64,000 nt of DNA from Bog-473 sp963850095 (GTDB lineage: Bacteria > Actinomycetota > Acidimicrobiia > Acidimicrobiales > RAAP-2): contig CAWKJX010000014.1 in the NCBI GenBank assembly GCA_963850095.1, positions 310,001 through 374,000 of the forward strand. The letters run 5' to 3'. Shown here piece by piece: positions 52,499-61,305 of the stretch. The position numbers were made by a program, and so were the translations under genes. A model generated the notes under the pieces. That model worked only from the letters and a program-made list of their open reading frames with translations. It searched no databases and had not been told where the DNA came from. Positions within the stretch are counted from its first letter, which is position 1. Each line of letters opens with the position of its first letter.

Positions 52499-52540
52499 CC
52501 GGACCGAATCGACCGACCACACATGACCAGGGGAGCAGCG

Positions 52541-54271
52541 ATGAAACTCACAGGGGCGCAGGCCCTCATAAAGAGCCTCGAGATGCAGGGCGTCGACGTC
52601 ATGTTCGGCCTGCCCGGTGGCGCCATCCTGCCTGTGTACGACCCGATCATCGACTCGTCGATCCGCCACGTCCTGGTGCGCCACGAGCAGGGGGCCGGGC
52701 ACATGGCCGAGGGCTACGCCATGGTGACGGGCAAGCCGGGGGTGGCAATGGTGACGAGCGGCCCGGGGGCGACCAACGTCGTGACGCCCCTGGCCAATGC
52801 CTACATGGACTCGACCCCGCTCATTGTCGTGTCGGGACAGGTGGCGACGCCCGCCATCGGCACGGACGCGTTCCAGGAGTGCGACATCACCGGCGTCACC
52901 ATGGGCATCACCAAGCACAACTGGCTGATCAAGCACGCGGAGGACATCCCCCGGGTGGTCGCCGCGGCCTTCCACGTCGCCACCACCGGGCGGCCGGGCC
53001 CGGTGCTCATCGACCTGCCCAAGGACATTTCGAACGCACCGATGGAGTGGTACTGGCCGTCGTCGATCGACGACCTCGACCTGCCCGGGTACCACCCGGT
53101 GACCTTCGGCGACCCCGTGCTGGTGGGCCAGGCGGTCGAGCTCATCGGAGCGGCGCACCGGCCGGTGCTCTACGTCGGCGGGGGCGTGCTCAAAGCGCGG
53201 GCGTCGGCGGCTCTGCGGGCGTTGGCCGAGCGCACGGGGATCCCGGTCGTGACCACGCTCATGGCCCGCGGCGCCTTCCCCGACTCGCACCCGCAGGCGC
53301 TGGGCATGCCCGGCATGCACGGCCACTACACCGCGGTGACAGCCATGCAGCGCAGCGACCTGCTCATCAACCTGGGGGCCCGTTTCGACGACCGCGTCAC
53401 CGGAAAGATCAGCGCGTTCGCGCCCGAGGCCAAAGTCATCCACGTCGACATCGACCCGGCCGAGCTGGGCAAGGTGCGGGTGGCCGACGTGGGTATCGCA
53501 GGGGACTGCCGCCTGGTCATTGAGGAGCTGCTGCTGGCGCTGGACGCCCGCGCCGCCGACCGGCCGCTGGTCCAGGACCTGGCGCCGTGGTGGAGCCAGA
53601 TCCGCGCCTGGCAGGAGCGCTTCCCGTTGCACTACTCGGAGAGCGAAGGCGGCGCCATCAAGCCCCAGAACGTGGTCGAGCAGCTGCGGGACGCGGCACC
53701 GCCCGACACCATCGTCGTGGCCGGCGTGGGGCAGCACCAAATGTGGGCCTCGCAGTATTGGAGGTTCGAGGATCCCTACACATGGGTCAACTCGGGCGGC
53801 GCCGGCACCATGGGCTTCGCCGTGCCCGCCTCCATCGGGGCCAAGGTGGGGCGGCCGGACCGCACCGTCTGGGCCATCGACGGCGACGGCTGCTTCCAAA
53901 TGACGGCGCAGGAGCTCGTCACGGCCAGCGCCGAACAGATCCCGGTCAAGATCGCCATCCTCAACAACGCCTACCTCGGCATGGTGCGCCAGTGGCAGGA
54001 GATGTTCTACGGGGAGCGCTACTCGGAGGTGTACCTCTCGCCCGACCTGCCGGATTACGTCAAGTGGGCCGAAGCCATGGGGTGCGTGGGCATCCGGGCC
54101 GAGACGCCCGAGGACGTCGGGCCCGCCATTGAGAAGGCCAACGCCATCGACGACCGGCCGGTGGTGGTCGACTTCCGGACGGATGCCTTCGAGAAGGTCT
54201 TCCCCATGGTGGCCGCGGGTGCGTCCAACGACGACATCGTCGTGCACCCCGACCAGCAGGCGGCCCGATGA
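52541..54271 (+). CDS. ilvB: Acetolactate synthase large subunit
   Basis: 576 residues. Catalytic Glu 49 in VRHEQGAGHMAEGYA, the ThDP motif from GDGCFQMTAQEL to AILNN, and GLPGGAILPVYD. It condenses two pyruvates (or pyruvate and 2-oxobutyrate) to the acetohydroxy acids of the Val/Leu/Ile pathway. ATG 52541 has GGGGAG upstream and is preferred to ATG 52523. Overlaps ilvN (ATGA). Expression probably set by the attenuator upstream. Confidence 0.97.
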   Translation: MKLTGAQALIKSLEMQGVDVMFGLPGGAILPVYDPIIDSSIRHVLVRHEQGAGHMAEGYAMVTGKPGVAMVTSGPGATNVVTPLANAYMDSTPLIVVSGQVATPAIGTDAFQECDITGVTMGITKHNWLIKHAEDIPRVVAAAFHVATTGRPGPVLIDLPKDISNAPMEWYWPSSIDDLDLPGYHPVTFGDPVLVGQAVELIGAAHRPVLYVGGGVLKARASAALRALAERTGIPVVTTLMARGAFPDSHPQALGMPGMHGHYTAVTAMQRSDLLINLGARFDDRVTGKISAFAPEAKVIHVDIDPAELGKVRVADVGIAGDCRLVIEELLLALDARAADRPLVQDLAPWWSQIRAWQERFPLHYSESEGGAIKPQNVVEQLRDAAPPDTIVVAGVGQHQMWASQYWRFEDPYTWVNSGGAGTMGFAVPASIGAKVGRPDRTVWAIDGDGCFQMTAQELVTASAEQIPVKIAILNNAYLGMVRQWQEMFYGERYSEVYLSPDLPDYVKWAEAMGCVGIRAETPEDVGPAIEKANAIDDRPVVVDFRTDAFEKVFPMVAAGASNDDIVVHPDQQAAR

Positions 54272-54804
54272 CGCCGGCCCAGCTCACCGCTCTGGCCGGT
54301 GGGAAGGCGTCCGGACCGCGCCACCACATCCTGTCGGTGCTGGTCGAGAACAAGGCCGGGGTGCTGGCCCGCGTGGCCGGGCTGTTCAGCCGGCGCGGGT
54401 TCAACATCTACTCCCTGGCCGTGGCCCCGACGGACGAGGACGAGCACTTCAGTCGCATCACCATCGTGGTGGACGTCGAGTCGGCCCCGCTCGAGCAGGT
54501 GATCATGCAGCTGGACAAGTTGATCAACGTCGTCTCCATCGGCGAGCTCTCGCCGGCCGAGGCGGTCGAGCGCGAGCTGGTGCTGGTGACGGTGGCGGTC
54601 GGGCCGACCGAGCGCCAGCAGGTGATTCAGCTGGTGGGTGTCTTCGGTGGCGAAGTGGTGAGCGTGGGGGCGGATCGCCTGACCGTCATGCTGGCCGGGC
54701 GGCCCGAGAAGATCGACGACTTCGAGGGGCTCCTCGAGCAGTACATGGTGATCGAGCTCCAACGGACCGGCCGGGTGGCGCTGCCTAAGCTGGAACGCCA
54801 CTGA
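54268..54804 (+). CDS. ilvN: Acetolactate synthase small (regulatory) subunit
   Basis: 178 residues: ACT domain HHILSVLVENKAGVLARVAGLF with the Gly/Asn turn that binds valine, SRRGFNIYSLAVAPT, and the C-terminal ALS_ss_C half. It activates IlvB and gives feedback inhibition by valine. ATGA overlap with ilvB. An N-terminal extension of about 16 residues (MTPAQLTALAGGKASG) precedes the ACT domain. Confidence 0.96.
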   Translation: MTPAQLTALAGGKASGPRHHILSVLVENKAGVLARVAGLFSRRGFNIYSLAVAPTDEDEHFSRITIVVDVESAPLEQVIMQLDKLINVVSIGELSPAEAVERELVLVTVAVGPTERQQVIQLVGVFGGEVVSVGADRLTVMLAGRPEKIDDFEGLLEQYMVIELQRTGRVALPKLERH

Positions 54805-54882
54805 GGGGCCGGCCACTTCGGGCCCGACCGAGTCCACGCAGACCGAACAGACAGAGACACAGACCGAGAAAGAGCTGACGCC

Positions 54883-55908
<1,026 letters not shown>

Positions 55909-55925
55909 CCAGGGCGTTTTCGGGG

Positions 55926-55941
55926 CCGCTCCAGTGAGCGG
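55926..55941 (+). terminator. Short hairpin after ilvC
   Basis: Perfect 6-bp stem CCGCTC / GAGCGG with loop CAGT, extendable by G-T pairs. It ends directly at the -35 box of the next promoter and may separate ilvBNC from the RHH unit. No T run follows it beyond GTTG. Confidence 0.4.
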
Positions 55942-55988
55942 TTGACATGATGTCAAAGTGACGTCATATTGACACCATGAGGATGTCA
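55942..55988 (+). promoter_or_regulatory. RHH-operon promoter with TGACA/TGTCA operator array
   Basis: TTGACA (55942-55947) and CATATT (55965-55970) are 17 bp apart; ATG 55977 follows 6 nt after the -10 box, so the mRNA is probably leaderless. The same 47 bp hold three inverted pairs: TGACAT-g-ATGTCA (55943-55955), TGACGTCA (55959-55966) and TGACA...TGTCA (55970-55974 and 55984-55988). They overlap -35, -10 and the start codon. Tandem short palindromes of this kind are typical of ribbon-helix-helix proteins, one of which is encoded directly downstream. Confidence 0.75.
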
Positions 55989-56438
55989 CAGGTCGTCGAC
56001 GGGCTACGGGCGGACGTGTCGGCCGTGGGCGAGCTGGGCGACGACACCGTGGCCGAGGTGGCCGAGCGCATCGCCGGCGTGCTGACGCGGTCGGTGCCGG
56101 GGTGGGTCCTGGACCTGCTGTCCGAAGCAGCGGCCGAGCTGTCGTCGGAGTTGCCCGAAGGGCGGGTGGAGATCCGGGTGACCGGCGACGACGTCGACCT
56201 GGTCTACGCGGCCGACGAGCCGGCCCCGGGCGGCGAGGACGACGGCGAACTGTCGGCCCGCATCACCCTGCGCCTGACCGAAGGCCTGAAGGCCCGGGTC
56301 GAGCAGGGCGCCGGGGAGGAGGGCGTCTCGGTCAACACGTTCATAGTGCGCACGCTCGAGCGTGGCGCGGCCCAACGGGCCCGGAACAGTGGCATCAGCC
56401 GGGGCGGGACGCGCCTGCGGGGCTACGGCGTCACCTGA
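55977..56438 (+). CDS. Ribbon-helix-helix (HicB-like) DNA-binding protein
   Basis: 153 residues. The C-terminal part, residues 94-130 (ARITLRLTEGLKARVEQ, then SVNTFIVRTLERG), matches a ribbon-helix-helix fold with the beta strand RITLRL. The N-terminal 90 residues form a separate region (DTVAEVAERIAGVLTRSVPGW, acidic linker near 80-92). Similar genes are often labelled HicB antitoxin, yet no HicA toxin is adjacent; a DUF4097 gene follows instead. Probably an autorepressor acting on the palindromes that overlap its own start. Met3 (ATG 55983) is an alternative start. Confidence 0.75.
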   Translation: MRMSQVVDGLRADVSAVGELGDDTVAEVAERIAGVLTRSVPGWVLDLLSEAAAELSSELPEGRVEIRVTGDDVDLVYAADEPAPGGEDDGELSARITLRLTEGLKARVEQGAGEEGVSVNTFIVRTLERGAAQRARNSGISRGGTRLRGYGVT

Positions 56439-56504
56439 GAACAGCAGCGAACAGAAAACGAAGACAGAGAACAGAGAACAGAGGACACAGAGGACACAGA
56501 GGAG
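56437..56504 (+). other. 68-nt T-free, repeat-rich intergenic leader
   Basis: Between the RHH gene and DUF4097 gene the plus strand has no T for 68 nt. It contains AGAACAG twice and AGGACACAG twice in tandem and ends in AGGAG, the probable ribosome-binding site of ATG 56512. Such RNA cannot form A-U or G-U pairs within itself and should be unfolded. Confidence 0.7.
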
Positions 56505-56511
56505 TTTGACC

Positions 56512-57375
56512 ATGGAACGCACATTCGAGACACCCGACCCGGTGCGGCTCTACGTCGAGAACGAGGTCGGTTCGGTGACGATCACCGCCCGCGCCACGGC
56601 GACGACCGAAGTCTCGTTGACCCCCGACACACCCGGGGCGGACGAGCTGATAGAGCGGACGACCGTCGAGCACCGCAAGGACACGGTGATCGTCAAGGTG
56701 CCGCACCTGCACGGCAGGCGGTTCCTGCGGCGCAACGGCGTGACGATCCGCATCGTCGTGCCCGTGGGCAGCAGCGTCACCGCGGTGACCGCGTCGGCCG
56801 ACGTCGACGTGACCGGGTTGCTCGGCGCAGCCGACCTGACGACGGCCAGCGGCGACGTCACTACGGACGACGTCACCACGGGGGTGCGGGCCAAGACGGC
56901 CAGCGGTGACTTCACACTGGGCTCCGTCGGCGGGGACCTCCGCATGACGACGGCGTCCGGCAGCCTTCGTTGCTCCCGGGTCGGCGGGCGCGCCACGTTC
57001 TCGACGGCGTCGGGGGACGTGGAGATCGGCTCGGCCGGCGACCGGGTGGAGGTCCGGGCCACGTCGGGGCACGTCCGGCTGGGCGATCTGGCCTGCGGCG
57101 CGAGTGTGGTCAATGTCTCGGGCGATGTCCGGGTGCTGGCCCTCAGCGAGGGCCAGCTGCACGTGCGCTCGGTCTCGGGCGACGTCGCCGTCGGCGTGGC
57201 CGAGGGGGTCGAGCTGCACGTCGACGTGGAGACCATGTCGGGCCGGGTCCACTCGGCCATCCCCTTGGACGACCGGCCCGGCTCGGCCCCGCGCCCGGGC
57301 AGGAAGGCCGACGTCAGCGTGCGCAACGTGTCGGGCAACGTCGAGATAGAGCGGGCGCTCGAGCAGGTGGCCTGA
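56512..57375 (+). CDS. DUF4097 beta-strand-repeat protein
   Basis: 287 residues. From about residue 95 nine repeats of the motif (T/V)xSGxV appear: TTASGDVT, KTASGDF, TTASGSL, STASGDVEIG, ATSGHVRLG, NVSGDVRVL, SVSGDVAVG, TMSGRVHS, NVSGNVEI. This should fold as a right-handed beta-solenoid. No signal peptide or membrane segment, so it is cytoplasmic as encoded. Forms a two-gene unit with the RHH regulator. No biochemical function is known for the family. Confidence 0.87.
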   Translation: MERTFETPDPVRLYVENEVGSVTITARATATTEVSLTPDTPGADELIERTTVEHRKDTVIVKVPHLHGRRFLRRNGVTIRIVVPVGSSVTAVTASADVDVTGLLGAADLTTASGDVTTDDVTTGVRAKTASGDFTLGSVGGDLRMTTASGSLRCSRVGGRATFSTASGDVEIGSAGDRVEVRATSGHVRLGDLACGASVVNVSGDVRVLALSEGQLHVRSVSGDVAVGVAEGVELHVDVETMSGRVHSAIPLDDRPGSAPRPGRKADVSVRNVSGNVEIERALEQVA

Positions 57376-57379
57376 TCGG

Positions 57380-57778
57380 CTATTCCCGGTCGTGGTGGCA
57401 CACGGCTTCGAGCATGAACCCGAAGGGGTCGAGCCAGAAGGTGGCGTAGTAGGGCGGTGGATACTGCGGCCACTCCTGCGGGGGGTGCACCACCGGGCTC
57501 CCGGCCCCGACCACATGGGCGTGCACGTCGCGTACGGCCGTCCGCGTGGGGACCACGAAGGCCAGGTGTTGGATTCCCGGGCGTTGGCGCGAGACGGGTC
57601 CGGCCTCAGTCGCCTGATAGAGGAAGAGGTAGGCACCCCGCTTGCCACCCGCCGGCATGAAGGCGGCCGTGTCGCCGCCGCTCAGGTAGGTCTCGTAGTC
57701 GACCAGGGGCATGAGCGCGCCGTAGTAGGCGGCGGCGGACGCCAGGTCCGGGACGTTGATCCCCAGGTGCCCGAGCAT
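57380..57778 (-). CDS. VOC-family (glyoxalase/dioxygenase-like) protein
   Basis: 132 residues with two beta-alpha-beta modules: LGHLGINVPDLASAAAYYGAL and HLAFVVPTRTAVRDVHAHVV, ending WLDPFGFMLEAVCH. His and Glu at usual metal positions (first-strand His, last-strand Glu) are present. Role could be lyase, dioxygenase or resistance protein; substrate unknown. Converges on the DUF4097 gene after 4 bp. Confidence 0.85.
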   Translation of the reverse strand: MLGHLGINVPDLASAAAYYGALMPLVDYETYLSGGDTAAFMPAGGKRGAYLFLYQATEAGPVSRQRPGIQHLAFVVPTRTAVRDVHAHVVGAGSPVVHPPQEWPQYPPPYYATFWLDPFGFMLEAVCHHDRE

Positions 57779-57851
57779 GGACCCATTGTCCCTCGGTGGA
57801 CGGGCGATCGGAACGAGCGAGCCGGTACATTCGGATCAGCCAAGGAGGGCC

Positions 57852-58529
57852 ATGGAGCAGACCAGGCTGAACGAACCGTCCGAGTACTCGGCACGACGCG
57901 AGGAGCTCCGACAGGCCGAAGTCGAGCTCATGCGCCAGCGGGAGAGGGTGGCCGCCCTCCGGCGCCGGCTGCCACCGGGGGCACCGGTGGCCGACTACGA
58001 GTTCCTGGAAGGTCCGCGCCGGCTCGGCGACGGCGACAGCCCGGTGACGGCAGTGCGGCTCAGCGAGCTCTTCTCGGCGCCCGAGCGCGCCCTGGTCGTG
58101 CAGCACGTGATGTACGGCAAGCAGCAGACCTCGCCGTGCCCCATGTGCACCATGTGGGTCGACGGGCTCGACGCCGTGCTGCCCCATATGGAGCAGCGCG
58201 CCGACTACGTCGTGGCATCGGCCGCCGATCCCGTGGCCTTGCGAGCCCATGCCCGCGCCCGGGGGTGGGGCCATGTCCGCCTGCTCAGCTGCGGCGACAA
58301 CACCTTCCAATACGACTTCTGCGCCGAGGACGAGGAGGGAAACCAGAACTCGACGGTCTCGGTGTTCACGCTCGACGCCGACGGCCGCCCCCGCCACTTC
58401 TACTCGAGCCACCCCCAAATGGCCGACGACGTCAACGAGCGGGGCATCGACCTGCTCTCGCCCGTGTGGAACGTGCTCGACCTGACCCCGCAGGGTCGGG
58501 GCGACTGGTACGCCGATCTGGAGTACTGA
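57852..58529 (+). CDS. DUF899 thioredoxin-like protein
   Basis: 225 residues. N-terminal helix EYSARREELRQAEVELMRQRERV, then DYEFLEGP, and HVMYGKQQTSPCPMCTMWVDG with a CPMC redox-like motif, FQYDFCAEDEEGN and ending in a DUF899-typical WYADLEY. The family has a thioredoxin-like fold without proven activity. ATG 57852 has AAGGAGG 4-10 nt upstream and TACATT about 20 nt before. A cupin gene starts 1 bp after its stop. Confidence 0.85.
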   Translation: MEQTRLNEPSEYSARREELRQAEVELMRQRERVAALRRRLPPGAPVADYEFLEGPRRLGDGDSPVTAVRLSELFSAPERALVVQHVMYGKQQTSPCPMCTMWVDGLDAVLPHMEQRADYVVASAADPVALRAHARARGWGHVRLLSCGDNTFQYDFCAEDEEGNQNSTVSVFTLDADGRPRHFYSSHPQMADDVNERGIDLLSPVWNVLDLTPQGRGDWYADLEY

Positions 58530-58530
58530 C

Positions 58531-58878
58531 GTGCCCTTCGTGCGACCCTCCGACATGCTCTCGGGCACCCCGCTGCCGGGTTGGTCGGGGCGGTTCCTCC
58601 ACTCCGAGCACATGACGTTCGCCCACTACGACATCGCCGCCGACGCCACGCCCCTGCACGAGCACCAGCACGAGCAAGAAGAGGTCTGGCACATCGTCGA
58701 GGGCGAAGTGGCGTTGTGCATCGCCGGCGAGGAGCAGGTGCTGTCGGCCGGGTGCGTCGCCGTGGTGCCCCCGGAGACGCCGCATTCGGTGCGCCCGGTC
58801 GGCGCCTGCCGGGTCGTCATCGCCGACTACCCGCTGCGGACCAGCCTGCCCGGGATCGGAACGTCCTCGCAGGCCTAG
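58531..58878 (+). CDS. Cupin-domain protein
   Basis: 115 residues, one cupin barrel: metal ligands in HEHQHEQEEVWHIVEGE (motif 1) and PPETPHSVRP (motif 2). Small single-domain cupins may be isomerases, dioxygenases or sensors. Nearly fused with the upstream DUF899 gene (GTG 58531 after stop 58529), so the two form a unit. Confidence 0.88.
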   Translation: MPFVRPSDMLSGTPLPGWSGRFLHSEHMTFAHYDIAADATPLHEHQHEQEEVWHIVEGEVALCIAGEEQVLSAGCVAVVPPETPHSVRPVGACRVVIADYPLRTSLPGIGTSSQA

Positions 58879-58930
58879 GTCCCGACGGGGCGCGGCCAGT
58901 CGGCCCGGCCCAAGCGCCAGACTGTCGGTC

Positions 58931-60640
58931 GTGCCTCCTAGGTCGTCGCGGTGGCTCGCGGCCCTGTTCGCCCTGGTCCTGGCTGTGCTCGCCGTAGGCG
59001 TCACGCCTGGGAGCGGCTCGGCGACCACCCGGGCCCCGCTCCCGACCCTGCGCGCCCCGAGCTTCGGGGGGGCGAACGTCAGCGGCGCGCCGGCGGTCTC
59101 GGGGGCCATCCGAGCGCCGGGTGGCCCCTACCTCTACGACCGTGAGGGGCGGGAGGTCTTCTTCCACGGCGTCGACGCCGTGTACAAGTACCCGCCCTTC
59201 GAGCTCTACGACGACCCGGGGAAGCCATGGAACTTCTCGGTGGCCGACGCGTCGCTCATGGCCCGGCTGGGCTTCAACGTGGTGCGGCTCGGGATGACGT
59301 GGCAGGGTCTCGAACCGGGGACGGCGCCCCCCAACGACCCGGCCATCTGCGCCAAGGGGGCGGGTGTCAACCCCCGCCAGTTCAACCAGGCGGTGCTCAC
59401 CCGTTACCTCTCGCACCTGGAGACGACCGTGGATCTGCTGGGGCGATTCCACATCTACTCGATCCTGGACATGCACCAGGACGTCTACAACGAGGTGTTC
59501 GAGGGCGAAGGCGCGCCGAACTGGGCCGTGTGCACCGACGGGGTGCCGAGCGTCGACCCACCGGGCCGTTGGTCCCTGGCCTACGCCACGAAGGCGGCCG
59601 GCATCGCCTTTCACCATTTCTGGACCAACAACGCCCGGGGCGACCTGCAAGGCCAGTACGACCAGGTGTGGGGCGACGTCGCCCATGCCTTCCGGAAGAA
59701 CCCGTGGATTCTCGGCTACGACCCGTTCAACGAGCCCTTTTCGACCTCCCTGGTGCGCTTCGGTGACGCGCATTTCGACGCGGAGCTCGAATGCTTCTAC
59801 ACGGGCATCGCGGACATCGGGACCCCGTCACACGGCGCCCCACCGCTCAGGTGCCCGAAAGACGACCCGGCGCAGGGCGTGATCCCGACCATCTTGTCCA
59901 ACGACCCGACACACTTGATCTTCGACGAGCCCGACAACTTCGCCAGCCGGGGCTTCCCCACCTACCTGGGCCCGATGGATCTGCCCAACCTGGTGTTCAA
60001 CGTGCACATCTACTGTGCCGCCCGGAGCCCGGTCACAGGCAACCCGACCAACATCTTCGTCTGCGCCGCACAGGAGGCACATTCGCTGCACGTGCGCACG
60101 GCCGACCGGCCGCTGATGTCGTCGCCGGAGCAACCGGGTGGTCCCGCGTGGATGGTCACCGAATTCGGGGCTACCTCGAACCCCGCCATGCTGGCGGCCA
60201 TCACGGCGCAGATGAATGCACAGCCGGTCAGCTGGATCTACTGGTCCTGGAAGTACTACGGCGACCCCACCGGCAGTGGCTCGGAGTCGCTCGTCATGGC
60301 CGACGGGCATCTGCGCATGACGGCTTACGTGCTCAGCCAGGCCTACCCACAGGCGGTGGCCGGACGGGCGATCTCGTTCGACTACTCACCGACGACCGAC
60401 GTCTTCGCGCTGCGGTACACGGCCGACCACCGGGTCCACGCTCCCACCGTGATTTTCGTACCGACACAACTGCACTACCCGTCCGGGTACTGTGCGCGCA
60501 CGACGGGCGCCCGCGTCGTTTCGTCCCGGGGCAGCGACCTGCTCGAGGTGGCGAACAGCTCTGCCGCGGGGCGGGTCACCGTCAGCGTCACTCCGGGACG
60601 CTGTCCGTCACCGGCCCGTTCCCGCGGCGTGCAGGCCTAG
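58931..60640 (+). CDS. Secreted GH5 endoglycoceramidase-like glycosidase
   Basis: 569 residues. Signal peptide residues 1-31 (SSRWLAALFALVLAVLAVGV then GSGSA). Catalytic barrel: FFHGVDAVYKYPP, RLGMTWQGLEPG, SILDMHQDVYNEVF and GAPNWAV, acid/base Glu 268 in GYDPFNEPF, nucleophile Glu 411 in MVTEFGATSN. The DMHQD and GAP-W features are those of endoglycoceramidases, which free the oligosaccharide from glycosphingolipids; steryl-glucosidases of the same subfamily are an alternative. A C-terminal beta-sandwich follows. GTG start; stands alone with an unrelated cupin upstream. Confidence 0.86.
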   Translation: MPPRSSRWLAALFALVLAVLAVGVTPGSGSATTRAPLPTLRAPSFGGANVSGAPAVSGAIRAPGGPYLYDREGREVFFHGVDAVYKYPPFELYDDPGKPWNFSVADASLMARLGFNVVRLGMTWQGLEPGTAPPNDPAICAKGAGVNPRQFNQAVLTRYLSHLETTVDLLGRFHIYSILDMHQDVYNEVFEGEGAPNWAVCTDGVPSVDPPGRWSLAYATKAAGIAFHHFWTNNARGDLQGQYDQVWGDVAHAFRKNPWILGYDPFNEPFSTSLVRFGDAHFDAELECFYTGIADIGTPSHGAPPLRCPKDDPAQGVIPTILSNDPTHLIFDEPDNFASRGFPTYLGPMDLPNLVFNVHIYCAARSPVTGNPTNIFVCAAQEAHSLHVRTADRPLMSSPEQPGGPAWMVTEFGATSNPAMLAAITAQMNAQPVSWIYWSWKYYGDPTGSGSESLVMADGHLRMTAYVLSQAYPQAVAGRAISFDYSPTTDVFALRYTADHRVHAPTVIFVPTQLHYPSGYCARTTGARVVSSRGSDLLEVANSSAAGRVTVSVTPGRCPSPARSRGVQA

Positions 60641-60659
60641 GGATATCTAGGGTGGGCAC

Positions 60660-60932
60660 ATGTGCCGAAACATCACCACCCTGCGCGGGCTCGAGCCCGT
60701 GGCCACGCCCGAGGAGATAGAGGCGGCGGCGCGTCAGTACGTCCGCAAAGTGAGCGGCGTGCAGTCCACCTCGCCCCAGACCGAAGAGGCGTTCGAAAGC
60801 GCCGTGACGGAGATCGCCGCCGTCACCACGGCGCTGCTGGACACCTTGCCGCCGCGCAAGCAGCCGCCACCGACGCTGCCGCCCCTGCGCAGAATCGCCG
60901 CCGCGAAGGCCGGAACTACGGTTTCCAGCTGA
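60660..60932 (+). CDS. DUF2277 family protein
   Basis: 90 residues, begins CRNITTLRGLEPVATPEEI and contains AARQYVRKVSGVQSTSP, the DUF2277 hallmark. Actinobacterial and proteobacterial family without known function. ATG 60660 lies about 10 nt after TATCTA (60644-60649), possibly leaderless. Stands alone between the glycosidase and an ArsR gene. Confidence 0.85.
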   Translation: MCRNITTLRGLEPVATPEEIEAAARQYVRKVSGVQSTSPQTEEAFESAVTEIAAVTTALLDTLPPRKQPPPTLPPLRRIAAAKAGTTVSS

Positions 60933-60939
60933 ATATCTC

Positions 60940-60969
60940 TTGACAGTTATATACGGATAGGGAAATACT
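60940..60969 (+). promoter_or_regulatory. Leaderless promoter of ArsR-SRPBCC operon
   Basis: TTGACA (60940-60945) and AATACT (60964-60969) are 18 bp apart and GTG 60976 follows 6 nt later. The 43-bp gap is strikingly AT-rich compared with the window. An operator is likely inside it, but no clear palindrome longer than four bases per arm (TATC ... GATA) is seen. Confidence 0.6.
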
Positions 60970-60975
60970 TACTGT

Positions 60976-61305
60976 GTGACGGCCACATTTGAGGTCCTGG
61001 CGGAGGGCAGCCGACGCCGGATCCTCGATCTGCTGGTCGAAGAGGAACGCCCGGTCGGTGAGCTGGTCAGCCTGTTGTCGCTGAGCCAACCGGCGGTGTC
61101 CAAGCACCTCAAGGTCCTGCGGGAGGCGGGCCTCGTCGAGGCCCGCACCGACGCCCAGCGGCGCATCTACCGGGTGCGGCCCGAGCCGCTGCGCGAGGTC
61201 GACGAATGGCTGGAGCCCTACCGGCGTGGGTGGGCGGACCGCCTCAACGCGCTCGAGCGTCACCTCGAAATCATGGAGGGCGCCGACGAGGAGTCCTGGG
61301 CATGA
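60976..61305 (+). CDS. ArsR-family transcriptional regulator
   Basis: 109 residues, winged helix: LAEGSRRRILDLLVEEERPVGEL, SLSQPAVSKHLKVLREAGLV and ARTDAQRRIYRVRPEPL. No metal-binding Cys. The C-terminal helix WLEPYRRGWADRLNALERHL is usual for the SRPBCC-linked branch. ATGA overlap with the next gene. A second GTG at 60974 is out of frame; 60976 is right. Confidence 0.88.
   Translation: MTATFEVLAEGSRRRILDLLVEEERPVGELVSLLSLSQPAVSKHLKVLREAGLVEARTDAQRRIYRVRPEPLREVDEWLEPYRRGWADRLNALERHLEIMEGADEESWA

Noticed and set aside
55977..57375. HicAB toxin-antitoxin system
   Set aside because: Only an RHH domain is present; the neighbour is a 287-residue DUF4097 protein and no small HicA-type double-stranded RNA-binding toxin is encoded.
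57380..58878. VOC, DUF899 and cupin genes as part of a biosynthetic gene cluster with the P450
   Set aside because: No core synthase (PKS, NRPS, terpene cyclase, RiPP precursor) is present and a glycosidase, DUF2277 and ArsR unit separate them.
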